64,000 bases of DNA from Paenibacillus glycinis. GTDB taxonomy: Bacteria; Bacillota; Bacilli; Paenibacillales; Paenibacillaceae. The position numbers and the translations under genes are program-made. The notes below the pieces were generated by a model. It did no database searches, was not told the origin of the DNA, and saw only the letters and a program-made list of their open reading frames with translations. Of this stretch, positions 54,472 through 63,909 are shown in pieces. Location: assembly GCF_009909185.1 (NCBI RefSeq), contig NZ_JAAAMV010000013.1:62001-126000 (forward strand). Reading direction: 5' to 3'. Numbering within the stretch: position 1 is the first letter of the stretch; each line of letters opens with the position of its first letter.

Positions 54472-56451
54472 TTGTCCAGTCAAACAACGCACGCGCACAT
54501 GCGGCCGACAACCTATAAGCATCAGACCGTGACCAACCTGCCGGTCCGCTCGGTAAGCATCGACGATGCCTTCTGGGCGCCGAAGCTGAAGGTGCTGCGC
54601 GACACGACCGTGCATGACGTGCTGAACAAATTCGAGCAGGACGGCGCCCTGCGCAACTTCGACTTCGTGGCTGCCGGCGCCGAGGGCTATCACAGCGGGG
54701 AGCCGTGGTTCGACGGGCTGCTCTACGAAACGCTTCGCGGGATATCGGATATCCTGGCGGTTCATGACGACGAAGCGTTGGACCGCAGAGTCGACGAGAT
54801 CGCGGCGAAGATCGCCGCGGCGCAGGATGCCGTCGGCGACGGCTATATCAACACGTATACGCTGCTTGACCGGCCGACCCAGCGCTGGGGCGAGAACGGC
54901 GGCAATCTGCGCTGGCAGCACGACGTGTACAACGCGGGCTGTCTCATCGAAGCGGGCGTGCACCATTACCGGGCCACGGGCAAGACGTCGCTGCTCGCGG
55001 TCGCGGTCAAGTTCGCCAATCATATGAGCGGCTTGATGGGGCCGCCGCCCAAGCGCAATATCGTCCCGGCGCACTCGCTGCCGGAGGAAGCGGTGCTTAA
55101 GCTGCACCAGCTGGCCGTCGACGAGCCCGGGCTGGCGGATACGCTGAACCTGCCGTTCGCGGCATCCGATTACTTGGCGCTCGCCGCGTTCTGGATCCAC
55201 AACCGGGGCAACCACGAAGGCCGAGCGTCCCATGACGGCGAATACGCCCAAGACCATAAGCCGGTGCTGGAGCAGGACGAAGCCGTCGGGCACGCGGTGC
55301 GCGCGACGCTGCTCTATGCGGGCTTGACGTCGCTGCATCTGGCGACCGGCGAAGCCGCGTACCTGGAGACGGCCAAGAAGCTGTGGGACAATATCGCCTA
55401 CCGCAAATCGCATATTACCGGCGGGGTCGGCGCCATACATCACGACGAGAAGTTCGGAGGCGAGTACGAGCTGCCCGACAACGGGTATTTGGAAACCTGC
55501 GCGGGCGTAGGCGTGGGCTTTTTCAGCTGGAATCTGTTTCTCGCGACCGGGGAGAGCCGATACATCGATAAGCTGGAGACGATCCTGTACAATATCGTGC
55601 TGGCGGGAAGGTCCATGAACGGCCATAAATATTTCTACGAGAACCCGCTCGTCAGCGACGGCGGCCACAACCGGTGGGAATGGCATGCCTGTCCGTGCTG
55701 CCCGCCGATGATCGTCAAGCTGCTGCCGGAGCTGGCTTCCTACGTTTATGCGCAGGACGGGAACGGCGTTTATGTCAATTTATTCATCGCAAGCGAGGGC
55801 GCGCTGCGGGTCGGGGACGTGCCGGTGCGGCTGAAGCAGCAAACCTTGTATCCGTGGGACGGGGCGGTCGCGATCGCGGTTACGCCGGAACGCGAGGCGC
55901 GGTTCGACGTTCGCGTGCGGATTCCGGAGTGGTGCGCGCGGTACGCGATCGCCGTCAACGGCCAAGAGGCGGCATACGACGCGATCAACGGGTACGCGGT
56001 TCTAACCCGCACATGGGCAAAGGGCGATGTCATCCGGCTGGACTTGGAGCTGTCGGTCGATCTGATCGGCGCCCATCCCAAGGTGACGACCCATGCGAAC
56101 CGGGCCGCAATCAGACGGGGGCCGGTGCTGTACTGCCTCGAGTCCATGGATAACGAGCGTTACGCCGGGGGCGTCGCGAACTACGCGCGCGAGGCGTTGG
56201 ACAAGCAAGTGCGCCTGAACCGCAGGCTGCCGCCCACGCCCGTATTCGAGACGCGGTACGACCCTGATTTCTTCGACGGCGCCGTGATCATCCGAACGGA
56301 GGACGCCGACGGCCATCCGTTGACGGCCATCCCGTATCCGTATTGGAACAATCGGTCGCGCGGCACGATGGACATCTGGCTCGCGTACGACCATGCGGCG
56401 GGCACGGAAGGCTGGGACGACCGCCTATATCGTACTATCACGCGCGCGTGA
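54472..56451 (+). CDS. GH127 beta-L-arabinofuranosidase
   Basis: The protein of about 659 residues has the GH127 (former DUF1680) layout: VSIDDAFWAPKLKVLRD near the start, a long alpha/alpha barrel, LETCAGVGVGFF (E341, C343) and ACPCCPPMIVKLLPEL (C409, C410). The glutamate and three cysteines bind zinc, and one cysteine is the nucleophile. It removes beta-L-arabinofuranose from plant-type glycans. No signal peptide is seen, so it acts on imported oligosaccharides. TTG 54472 follows GGAAGAGG; a GTG at 54463 is the alternative. A terminator follows. Confidence 0.93.
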   Translation: MSSQTTHAHMRPTTYKHQTVTNLPVRSVSIDDAFWAPKLKVLRDTTVHDVLNKFEQDGALRNFDFVAAGAEGYHSGEPWFDGLLYETLRGISDILAVHDDEALDRRVDEIAAKIAAAQDAVGDGYINTYTLLDRPTQRWGENGGNLRWQHDVYNAGCLIEAGVHHYRATGKTSLLAVAVKFANHMSGLMGPPPKRNIVPAHSLPEEAVLKLHQLAVDEPGLADTLNLPFAASDYLALAAFWIHNRGNHEGRASHDGEYAQDHKPVLEQDEAVGHAVRATLLYAGLTSLHLATGEAAYLETAKKLWDNIAYRKSHITGGVGAIHHDEKFGGEYELPDNGYLETCAGVGVGFFSWNLFLATGESRYIDKLETILYNIVLAGRSMNGHKYFYENPLVSDGGHNRWEWHACPCCPPMIVKLLPELASYVYAQDGNGVYVNLFIASEGALRVGDVPVRLKQQTLYPWDGAVAIAVTPEREARFDVRVRIPEWCARYAIAVNGQEAAYDAINGYAVLTRTWAKGDVIRLDLELSVDLIGAHPKVTTHANRAAIRRGPVLYCLESMDNERYAGGVANYAREALDKQVRLNRRLPPTPVFETRYDPDFFDGAVIIRTEDADGHPLTAIPYPYWNNRSRGTMDIWLAYDHAAGTEGWDDRLYRTITRA

Positions 56452-56481
56452 ATCGGAATCAAGCCATACGAAGGAAGCAGT

Positions 56482-56515
56482 AAAGGCGGCAGTCCGAGGA
56501 CTGCCGCCTTTGTTC
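56482..56515 (+). terminator. Terminator of the carbohydrate operon
   Basis: AAAGGCGGCAGTCC and GGACTGCCGCCTTT form a perfect 14-bp stem with a two-base loop. The T tail is short. The remaining gap to 56,833 holds no gene that I recognise; TTTACA near 56,732 may be part of the next promoter. Confidence 0.85.
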
Positions 56516-56833
56516 GGGTTCGCGGGCCGGCAAGCGATCAACGAGGCAGTCGGGCTGCAAGCGCAACGATGTCAGGTGCCGGTCGGCGGTGAGCCGAACG
56601 GCGAACCGATACGGCATGGGGTTAGAACATCCGAGTCGAATCCGGGCGGTTTGGCGGAGCGCTAGGCCGAAGGACCCGATTCGCCGCGGAATGGCGCCGT
56701 TTCGTCTGGTTCTTCTTCCGATTTTCATAAACCTTTACAAAAATACCATATCAGCTTAATGGACAAGCAATACTCGCTCGCTAGCATGAGGATGGCACTT
56801 GAAAAATTGGGGATTTCCAGGAGGAGAGAAGCA

Positions 56834-57673
56834 ATGAGATTGGTTCTGATGGGCGACTTGCATTATCACGAGATCGATGCGACGATACCGGGGTTGCCGG
56901 AGGCTAGAACTGCTTTCTACCACACCTTGCTGGAACGATTTCTGAACACGGACGCCGATTTGCATATATCGCTTGGAGACCTGACGAATTTCGGCTCGCC
57001 CTCGGAGCTGCAGGAAGTGTACGCGCTGCTGCGGCGCGAGGAACGGACGTTCGTTCACGTGCTGGGCAACCATGACGTCTACTCGCAGACGCGCCGGCAG
57101 GTGCTGGCGATCACGGGACAGGAGCGCTACCGGGCGATCGACACGGACGAGGCGATGCTGGTCTTTCTGGATACGGCCAGAGAGATGGACACCGCCGACT
57201 GGAGCGGGTGGATCGACGAGGAGCAGCTGCAGTGGCTGGAAGCCATGGTGGAGCAATCCGGCACGAAGCCGCTGCTCGTCTTCGGCCATCATCCCGTCTA
57301 TCAGACCACGACCCGATCCGAGATGGACAAGGGCTCGATTCATCCGAGCATCGACATGTGGCGCATTCTGGACCGCAAACAAGGGACGGGCGTGTATTTC
57401 AACGGCCATACGCACGTGAACTCGATCGTCGCGCGGAAGAACTGGACCTTCGTGCAGCTCGCCGCCTGCCTGGACGAGCCCGGCTTTCGCATCGTGGAGC
57501 TGGAGGGCGGGCGGATCCGGATCGCGCCGGTGGATCTGACGGATAAAGCCATGCTGGCGCATGCGGCCACGATGCACTTGCATATGTCGCATTTCCGCCA
57601 TAATCCGAACGCCCGCGGATTGGACGCGGACCGTCAATCCGAGATTCGCTTGACGACTGCGGCACAGCCTTGA
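56834..57673 (+). CDS. Class III phosphodiesterase-like metallophosphoesterase
   Basis: The 279-residue protein has the calcineurin-like metal ligands in order: DLHYHE, LGDLTNFG, LGNHDVY, FGHHPVY and NGHTHVN. This fits the cAMP/GpdQ-like phosphodiesterases. ATG 56834 has AGGAGGAGAG upstream; the frame opens earlier, at 56759, without a good site. Its stop overlaps the start region of glpP (TTGATGA), so it is in a glycerol-phosphate operon. A glycerophosphodiesterase role of the GpdQ type is therefore a reasonable inference, but cAMP or other diesters cannot be excluded. Confidence 0.88.
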   Translation: MRLVLMGDLHYHEIDATIPGLPEARTAFYHTLLERFLNTDADLHISLGDLTNFGSPSELQEVYALLRREERTFVHVLGNHDVYSQTRRQVLAITGQERYRAIDTDEAMLVFLDTAREMDTADWSGWIDEEQLQWLEAMVEQSGTKPLLVFGHHPVYQTTTRSEMDKGSIHPSIDMWRILDRKQGTGVYFNGHTHVNSIVARKNWTFVQLAACLDEPGFRIVELEGGRIRIAPVDLTDKAMLAHAATMHLHMSHFRHNPNARGLDADRQSEIRLTTAAQP

Positions 57674-57690
57674 TGACGGAGGGAAAAGGA

Positions 57691-58428
57691 ATGAAGCACG
57701 CCGCGAGCCATGCCGCTTTCCTGGAAGGCCTCGTCGCGCACCGAATGATCGCTTCGATCAAGGACCCTCGGCATATCGAGACCGCCTTGTCGCTGCGCGG
57801 CCAATTAAGCGGGGTCTTCCTGTTGACCGGGCACATCGGCGTCCTGAAGGGGTACGTGGACGTGTTCAAGGAGCATCAGCTGCCGGTCTTCCTGCATCTG
57901 GAGAAGATCGGGGGCCTCAGCACGGACAATTACGGCCTGGATTATCTCGCGAAGGTCATCAAGCCGACCGGCATCATCTCGACGAAAACCAACGTGGTGA
58001 AAACCGCGAAGAAGCTGGGCCTGATCACCGTCCAGCGCTTCTTCCTCGTCGACAGCGAAGGCTTGGACAATATCGCGAAGAGCATCTGCCAGAGCGAGCC
58101 GGACATCATCGAAGTCATGCCCGCGCGCATCCCCGACATGATCGACAAGGTGAAGGCGTTCGCCTCGGTGCCGATCATTACCGGCGGCCTGCTCTACGAG
58201 CAGAGTCAGGCGGAGGAGTGTCTGAGGCACGGCGCGGCCGCGATCTCGACGTCGAAGCCCGAGCTGTGGCGATGCGCTGGACCCGCGCCGGTCAAGGCCG
58301 AAGGCCGGAAGGCGGACGCGGCTACTCCCGTCGCGCGCCATCGGAAGACGCTTCCGCTCGCGCAGATCGGCTGCGGGCTGGCCGCGCTCTTCGAATATTC
58401 ATACAATCTTTGCAACCAGATAACATAG
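57691..58428 (+). CDS. glpP: Glycerol-3-phosphate-responsive antiterminator GlpP
   Basis: The 245-residue protein is GlpP by its conserved blocks: RMIASIKDPRHIETAL, VFLLTGHIGVLKGYVDVFK, VFLHLEKIGGLSTD, GIISTKTNVVKTAKKLGL, IEVMPARIPDMIDKV and PIITGGLL. GlpP binds glycerol-3-phosphate and then prevents termination in glp leader RNAs. The last 45 residues, after the STSKPELW block, are an unusual basic extension. ATG 57691 has GGAGGG seven bases upstream; ATG 57673 is an alternative. A long leader terminator 60 bases downstream, ahead of the importer genes, is its likely RNA target. Confidence 0.94.
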   Translation: MKHAASHAAFLEGLVAHRMIASIKDPRHIETALSLRGQLSGVFLLTGHIGVLKGYVDVFKEHQLPVFLHLEKIGGLSTDNYGLDYLAKVIKPTGIISTKTNVVKTAKKLGLITVQRFFLVDSEGLDNIAKSICQSEPDIIEVMPARIPDMIDKVKAFASVPIITGGLLYEQSQAEECLRHGAAAISTSKPELWRCAGPAPVKAEGRKADAATPVARHRKTLPLAQIGCGLAALFEYSYNLCNQIT

Positions 58429-58490
58429 ATTTAACGAACGCCGGTTATGATTCATTATGAAAAGTAAATAGCGAACGGTTGGAGTATTGG

Positions 58491-58550
58491 AGAAACCTTA
58501 TCCGCTCGAGGACATGCCTTGTCCTCGGCAGGATTAAGGTTTCTTTTTTT
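58491..58550 (+). promoter_or_regulatory. Leader terminator, probable GlpP antitermination target
   Basis: AGAAACCTTA and TAAGGTTTCT form the base of a long hairpin with an inner GAGGAC/GTCCTC stem, followed by seven T. It lies between glpP and the importer genes, some 50 bases before the first start codon. A terminator in a leader next to glpP is the classic arrangement for GlpP control. The promoter should lie at about 58,405-58,450 but is not clear. Confidence 0.75.
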
Positions 58551-58597
58551 GCGCCTCCGGTCGTATCCCAGGATAAGAAAAGGTGGAGGATTAGGGA

Positions 58598-59977
58598 ATG
58601 GTTAAGAAGCTTACTGCAGTGACGGCGGTTGCAATGCTGATGACGGGGGTGCTTTCGGCTTGCGGAGCGAGCGGCACGAACACGAACGACGCGGCGGACG
58701 CGAATGCCAATGCCGGCACGAACGCTGGCGCCAATACGGACAACACCACGGCCGGAGCGGACGCGAAGCCCGCGGATGCCGATGCCTCCAAGAAGATCGT
58801 CATCAAATACTGGTACGCGTTCGGGGACAAAATCGAAGAAGCGAAGCTCCACATGGTCGATACCTTCAATAAATCGCAGGACAAAATCGAAGTGGTCGCC
58901 GAGCACCAGGGCAACTACGACGACCTTCACGCCAAAGTGCAAGCGGCCTTCGCGGCCGGAGACGCGCCCGCGGTAACCGATCTCGAGATCTCGTCCACCG
59001 GCGTATTCGCCCACTCGGGCATGCTGGAAGAGCTGACGACGTACGCGGAGCGGGACAAGGAGCAGCTGAAGCTGGATGATTTCAATCCGGGCCTGATGGG
59101 CAATGCCTACGTGGACGGCAAGCTGTACGGCCTGCCGTTCATGCGCAGCACCCCGATCCTGTACAAGAACGTCACGATGCTCAAGGATGCCGGACTCGAC
59201 CCGGCCGGGCCGAAGACATGGGACGAGCTGGAGGAATATTCCCGCGTCCTGAAGGGGAAGGGCAAAGTCGGCATGACCGTGCCGGCCGATATCTGGTACT
59301 ACGAAGGCCTCGTCGCCCAAAGCGGCGGCCACATGCTGAGCGAAGACGGCAAATCGGCGGCGTTCAACTCGCCTGAAGGCGTGGCGCCGGTCGAGTTCTG
59401 GAAGAAGCTGTCCAGCGAAGGGTTGATCAAGATCCCGATGGGCGACGAAGCGGGACCGACCGCGGACAAGGACTGGGCCAACCAATTGTCGGCGTTCAAA
59501 TTCGGCTCGACGGCCGGCGTAACCGGAAGCCTGGAGATCGCCAAGGGCAACGGCTTCGAGATGGATACGGCGTTCATGCCGTCGAACGTCAGCTACGGCG
59601 TGCCGACCGGCGGCTGCCAATTGGTCATCACGTCGAAGAGCAGCGACGAAGAGAAGGAAGCGGCGTGGGAATTCCTCAAATGGATGACGTCGAAGGAAAA
59701 CACCATTTACCAGCATAAGCATGTCGGTTACCTGCCGACCCGGATCTCCGCCGTGGAGAGCGACGAGCTGAAGGCGCATTTTGCCGAGTTCCCGCAGTTC
59801 AAAGTCGCCGTGGACCAGCTGGAGTTCGCCAGACCGCGCCCGATGGAGAACGCGTATCCGGAAGTGGCGAAGATCATCAAGGAAGCCATCGAGAAGGCGA
59901 TTCTCGATCCGAAGGTGTCGCCGCAGGATTCGCTCAACGAAGCCGCGGAGAAGGCCAACAAGCTGCTGAGCAAATAA
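58598..59977 (+). CDS. UgpB-like ABC importer lipoprotein
   Basis: The 459-residue protein has a lipoprotein signal with lipobox LSAC and a spacer rich in A, N, D and T (24-60). A family 1 solute-binding fold follows: IKYWYAFGDKIEEAKLHMVDTFN, YGLPFMRSTPILYKN, WDELEEYSRVLKGKG and WEFLKWMTSKEN. Its resemblance to UgpB and its GlpP-type leader suggest glycerol-3-phosphate or glycerophosphodiesters as substrate. GGTGGAGG precedes ATG 58598. It should bind substrate on the outer face of the membrane and hand it to the UgpA/UgpE-like permeases encoded further on. Confidence 0.92.
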   Translation: MVKKLTAVTAVAMLMTGVLSACGASGTNTNDAADANANAGTNAGANTDNTTAGADAKPADADASKKIVIKYWYAFGDKIEEAKLHMVDTFNKSQDKIEVVAEHQGNYDDLHAKVQAAFAAGDAPAVTDLEISSTGVFAHSGMLEELTTYAERDKEQLKLDDFNPGLMGNAYVDGKLYGLPFMRSTPILYKNVTMLKDAGLDPAGPKTWDELEEYSRVLKGKGKVGMTVPADIWYYEGLVAQSGGHMLSEDGKSAAFNSPEGVAPVEFWKKLSSEGLIKIPMGDEAGPTADKDWANQLSAFKFGSTAGVTGSLEIAKGNGFEMDTAFMPSNVSYGVPTGGCQLVITSKSSDEEKEAAWEFLKWMTSKENTIYQHKHVGYLPTRISAVESDELKAHFAEFPQFKVAVDQLEFARPRPMENAYPEVAKIIKEAIEKAILDPKVSPQDSLNEAAEKANKLLSK

Positions 59978-60137
59978 ACGCGGCACGCGCGTCCGAGGAC
60001 CCGGCGCCATCGCGCGGCCGGGCTTGTCCCTCCCTGTTTACTGTATTTACTGCGGCAATTGCCGAAGCTGCGGAGGAGCCTTTCGCTTGGGCGGAAGTCT
60101 TCTCCTTCTTATCCTACGAGCGGAGAGGTACCACCTT

Positions 60138-61052
60138 ATGTACAACGAGAATTGGCTGTCTGCGATCAAAGTCGTGATATTCGATATGGACGGAACGCTT
60201 TATCAGGAAGATACGTTCCTGGAGCGGTACATCCGGTATTTGCTGGAAGGAACGGAGCACGAGGAGGCGACCGACGAGGCCATGCGCCTCGGACGGGCGA
60301 TTATCGCGGGTGAGCATGCGATCGGGTTCGGCCATTTCTACCATATGCGGGATGACGTGGGGCTGGTGCTGGAAGGCGAGCGTTTCGTCCGGGGCTTTAC
60401 TTGGGAAGGGGCCGCGATCGAGGAGGGGACTATCCGCGAATACGGGGCATTCTCCGAGCAGGCGGTTCATCTGATTCCGATCGGCGACCCTTGGGGAGTC
60501 GTGACGGCGCTCGGCCGCAAATACCGGCTGCCCGAGTCCAAATTAAGATCGGCCTTCGACCGGGTCCGCCAGGAGATGCTCCTTCCCCCGCATCGATTCG
60601 AGCGCCATGACAAGCTGTTCGAGGCCTTGGAAGCCCTCGGCGCCGTCGACAAGAAGATCCTCTTGACCAACACCCATTTCGAGTCGGGCATCGCGTTCAT
60701 GGGCTATATGGGCATCCGCCATTTGTTCGACGACGTGGTCTGCGGCGCGAATAAACCTGCCGGGCTTCACGCGTATTTCAACGCGCTGCTTGCGCAAGGC
60801 TACCAAGCGCACGAGATATTGTCGATCGGGGATAACCCGTGGAACGACCTGCATCCGGCCAAGAAGCTGGGAGGCAGAACGTGCATGATCTCCCCTTACC
60901 CGAGCGGCGATCCGGAGATCTGGGATCTGAGGCTGCGCCGTCTGGACGAGTTGGAGCAGCTCATGCGCGCGATTCAAGAATCCATCACAAGGAGGAACAG
61001 AGCGGATGGCCAAGATCGAGCTGAAGCATATCAGCAAGAAGTTCAAGGATGA
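60138..61052 (+). CDS. HAD-superfamily hydrolase
   Basis: The 304-residue protein has motif I VVIFDMDGTLYQ (D16, D18), motif II-like ILLTNTH and motif IV SIGDNPWNDL. It is a phosphatase of the HAD superfamily, most likely of a small phosphorylated metabolite. ATG 60138 has GGAGAGG upstream. Its last 47 bases overlap the ugpC-like start, so it is firmly within the importer operon and may act on imported glycerol-phosphate compounds. The specificity is not known. Confidence 0.88.
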   Translation: MYNENWLSAIKVVIFDMDGTLYQEDTFLERYIRYLLEGTEHEEATDEAMRLGRAIIAGEHAIGFGHFYHMRDDVGLVLEGERFVRGFTWEGAAIEEGTIREYGAFSEQAVHLIPIGDPWGVVTALGRKYRLPESKLRSAFDRVRQEMLLPPHRFERHDKLFEALEALGAVDKKILLTNTHFESGIAFMGYMGIRHLFDDVVCGANKPAGLHAYFNALLAQGYQAHEILSIGDNPWNDLHPAKKLGGRTCMISPYPSGDPEIWDLRLRRLDELEQLMRAIQESITRRNRADGQDRAEAYQQEVQG

Positions 61053-62076
61053 GACCGTCATCGAGGATCTTAACCTGACCATCAAGGACGGGTCGTTCAC
61101 CGTGCTCGTCGGGCCGTCGGGCTGCGGCAAATCCACGACGCTGCGCATGGTGGCGGGGCTGGAGAAGCAGACGGGCGGCGAGATCTGGATCGACGACGAA
61201 TGCGTGAACGATACGCCGCCGGGGCTGCGGGACGTCGCCATGGTGTTTCAGAATTACGCCCTGTACCCGACCATGAGCGTGCGCGGCAATATCGAATTCG
61301 GGCTCAAGAACAGAGGCATCGCGAAGCGCGAGCGCGAGAAGCTGATCGCGGATATCTCCGAGATCGTCGGCTTGACGCCGCATCTGAACAAGAAGCCGCA
61401 GAACCTCTCCGGCGGACAGCGCCAGCGGGTAGCGCTTGCCCGGGCGATGGTGAAGCAGCCGAAGGTATTCATTCTCGACGAGCCCCTGTCCAACCTGGAC
61501 GCCAAGCTGCGCAACCAGATGCGGACCGAGCTCATCCAGCTGCACAAGCGTCTTGGCACCACCTTCGTCTACGTGACGCATGATCAGGTCGAAGCGATGT
61601 CGATGGGCGACGAGATCGTCGTCATGAACAAGGGCGTCATCCAGCAGGCGGACACGCCGATGAAGCTCTATCACGATCCGGCCAACCGGTTCACCGCGGA
61701 GTTCATCGGGACGCCGGCGATGAACATGATGAATGGGCAGGATCTGCAAGGGATCGAGATTCGTTCGGCCGCCGCCGTCGGCCATGTCGGATTCCGTCCG
61801 GAGCAGGCGCTGATCGGCGCCGGCGCGGAGATCGAAGGGTACGAGATCGAGGGCGAGATTCTGACCCGGGAGAGCCTCGGGGCGGAGAATATCTATCAGA
61901 TCCAGTCCCGGACCGGCGTCTTCTTCGTCAAAACCTTCCTCGCGCCGCTCGAGACGGCCGCCCGCGTGAAGGTGACGATTCCGTACGGCCAGCTCTATTA
62001 TTTCGGGCTGAACGGCGAACGGCTGCGCGGCGTCGAGGCGAGCTCGAAGCGCCTGGCCGCGGCTGGGGGCAGATAA
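61006..62076 (+). CDS. ugpC: UgpC/MsmK-like ABC importer ATPase
   Basis: The 356-residue protein has Walker A GPSGCGKST at 36-44, the Q-loop VFQNYALYPTM, signature LSGGQRQR, Walker B VFILDEPLSNLDA and the switch histidine VTHDQVEAM. The C-terminal 120 residues are the regulatory beta domain typical of UgpC, MalK and MsmK. AAGGAGGAA precedes ATG 61006, inside the end of the HAD gene. It energises the permeases encoded downstream. MsmK-type ATPases can serve several importers, so it may not be exclusive to this one. Confidence 0.93.
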   Translation: MAKIELKHISKKFKDETVIEDLNLTIKDGSFTVLVGPSGCGKSTTLRMVAGLEKQTGGEIWIDDECVNDTPPGLRDVAMVFQNYALYPTMSVRGNIEFGLKNRGIAKREREKLIADISEIVGLTPHLNKKPQNLSGGQRQRVALARAMVKQPKVFILDEPLSNLDAKLRNQMRTELIQLHKRLGTTFVYVTHDQVEAMSMGDEIVVMNKGVIQQADTPMKLYHDPANRFTAEFIGTPAMNMMNGQDLQGIEIRSAAAVGHVGFRPEQALIGAGAEIEGYEIEGEILTRESLGAENIYQIQSRTGVFFVKTFLAPLETAARVKVTIPYGQLYYFGLNGERLRGVEASSKRLAAAGGR

Positions 62077-62077
62077 G

Positions 62078-62950
62078 ATGCGCACCTGGGAAAAGCTGCG
62101 TCCGTACAGCATGGTCGCGCCGGCGATTATCGTGTTCTCGCTGTTCTTCATCTATCCGATCTTCTACATGATCTACCTGAGCTTGTTCGACTGGAATTTC
62201 GTCAGCCCGACCAAGACCTTCGTGGGCATCCAGAACTTCAAGGACCTGCTGACGGACCCGGATTTCCGGCAGGTCCTCACCAATACCTCGATCTATACGC
62301 TGCTCACGGTGACGCTCACGACCGGACTCGCGCTGCTCCTCGCGCTGTGGCTGAATCGCAAAAGCTTCTTCCACGGGTTCGTGCAGGGCGCGATCTTCAG
62401 TCCGCATATCATCTCGCTCGTGTCCATCTCGCTGCTGTGGAGCTGGCTGATGGATCCCGAATACGGGCTGCTGAACTGGGTGATCGGACTCGCGGGCTTC
62501 GGCAAGCTGGATTGGCTGTCCCATCCGAGCACGTCGCTCGTCTCGCTCGTGATCGTGGCCGTCTGGAAGGGGCTCGGCTACAATACGCTGGTGTTCATCG
62601 CGGGGCTGCAGAGCATCCCGCCGGATATCTACGAAGCGGCTTCCCTGGACCGTTCCAAGCCATGGACGACCTTCTCGAAGCTGATCCTGCCCATGCTGTC
62701 GCCGTCGATCTTCTTCCTGGTGATCATCAACATGATCGGATCGTTCCAGGTGTTCGAGACGATCGCGATCATGACGCAGGGCGGACCGGTCAATTCCACC
62801 AATACGCTGGTCTATTACATCTATGAGTACGGATTCCGGTTCTTCAAGATCGGCTATGCCTCCGCGGCCGGCGTCATCCTGCTGGTCATCGTCGGAATCC
62901 TCACGATCATCTACTTCAAGCTGTTGTCGAATCGCGTTCATTACCGTTAG
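62078..62950 (+). CDS. ugpA: UgpA-like ABC permease
   Basis: The 290-residue protein has six hydrophobic segments, with the first at about 14-36 (SMVAPAIIVFSLFFIYPIFY). The EAA loop of importer permeases is EAASLDRSKPWTTFSKLILPML. It starts one base after the ugpC stop and is followed by the second permease after six bases. With the UgpE-like protein it forms the membrane channel of the importer. Confidence 0.92.
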   Translation: MRTWEKLRPYSMVAPAIIVFSLFFIYPIFYMIYLSLFDWNFVSPTKTFVGIQNFKDLLTDPDFRQVLTNTSIYTLLTVTLTTGLALLLALWLNRKSFFHGFVQGAIFSPHIISLVSISLLWSWLMDPEYGLLNWVIGLAGFGKLDWLSHPSTSLVSLVIVAVWKGLGYNTLVFIAGLQSIPPDIYEAASLDRSKPWTTFSKLILPMLSPSIFFLVIINMIGSFQVFETIAIMTQGGPVNSTNTLVYYIYEYGFRFFKIGYASAAGVILLVIVGILTIIYFKLLSNRVHYR

Positions 62951-62956
62951 GAAGAG

Positions 62957-63883
62957 GTGAAGCTCTTGGAAAGCGTAGACAATACGATCGGCAATATCGG
63001 AACCGCCGCCGCAGGCAGCCAGCGGAGCTACGTGCGTACCCGCAAAGCGATGATCCGGCAAACGATGACCGCCATTCTGCGCGTCATCAACACGGTCTGC
63101 CTGCTGGCGCTGGTGCTGGTCTTCGCGCTGCCGTTCATCTGGATGGTCTCCACTTCGCTCAAGACGCTGCCGGAGACGATGATTTTCCCGCCGCGGTGGA
63201 TTCCGACCGATCCCGTCTGGCAAAATTACGCGGACGCCTGGAACACGGGACCGTTCCTGCGGTATTTCACGAACAGCATCATCATCGCGGGGGGCATCCT
63301 GATCCTGCAGATGCTGACGATCATTCCGGCCTCGTACGCGTTCGCCCGGTACCGGTTCGCGGGCTCGAGCTTCCTGTTCGGGATCGTCATGGTCACGCTC
63401 ATGATTCCGGCCCAGCTGATCTTCCTGCCCGTGTACCTGGAGCTGAGCGCCTTCAAGCTGCTGAATACGCATCTTGGCCTGATCCTGCCCTTCGCGTCCA
63501 GCGCCTTCGGCATCTTCATGCTGCGGCAGGCGTTCATGCAAATCTCGGACGAGCTGATCGAAGCGGCGCGGCTGGATCAGGCGGCCGAATGGAAGATCAT
63601 CCTGCGGATCATGGTGCCGCTGGTGAAGCCGGTGCTCGTCACCTTCGCGTTGTTCAGCTTCATCGCCCATTGGAACGATTACTTCTGGCCGCTCGTCATG
63701 ACCACCAACGAGACGGCAAGGACGCTGCCGCTCGGCATCGCCAAGATCCGGGAAGTCGAAGGCGTCGCGACCTGGAATGTCCTGATGGCCGGCAACCTGA
63801 TTCTGGTCACGCCGATCCTGATCGTCTTCTTCTTGTCGCAGCGGCAGATCATCAAGGCGTTCGTGTATAACGGCGTAAAATAA
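62957..63883 (+). CDS. ugpE: UgpE-like ABC permease
   Basis: The 308-residue protein has a polar N-terminal tail of about 40 residues, then six membrane segments (VCLLALVLVFALPFIWMV first). The EAA loop is EAARLDQAAEWKIILRIMVPLVKP. It is the second permease of the importer. GTG 62957 is the start used here, with AGGAAGAGG upstream; the tail is longer than in most UgpE proteins, so a later start near residue 30 is possible. A phosphodiesterase gene follows after 27 bases. Confidence 0.9.
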   Translation: MKLLESVDNTIGNIGTAAAGSQRSYVRTRKAMIRQTMTAILRVINTVCLLALVLVFALPFIWMVSTSLKTLPETMIFPPRWIPTDPVWQNYADAWNTGPFLRYFTNSIIIAGGILILQMLTIIPASYAFARYRFAGSSFLFGIVMVTLMIPAQLIFLPVYLELSAFKLLNTHLGLILPFASSAFGIFMLRQAFMQISDELIEAARLDQAAEWKIILRIMVPLVKPVLVTFALFSFIAHWNDYFWPLVMTTNETARTLPLGIAKIREVEGVATWNVLMAGNLILVTPILIVFFLSQRQIIKAFVYNGVK

Positions 63884-63909
63884 GAGCATGAGAAGGGATG
63901 AATGAAATC

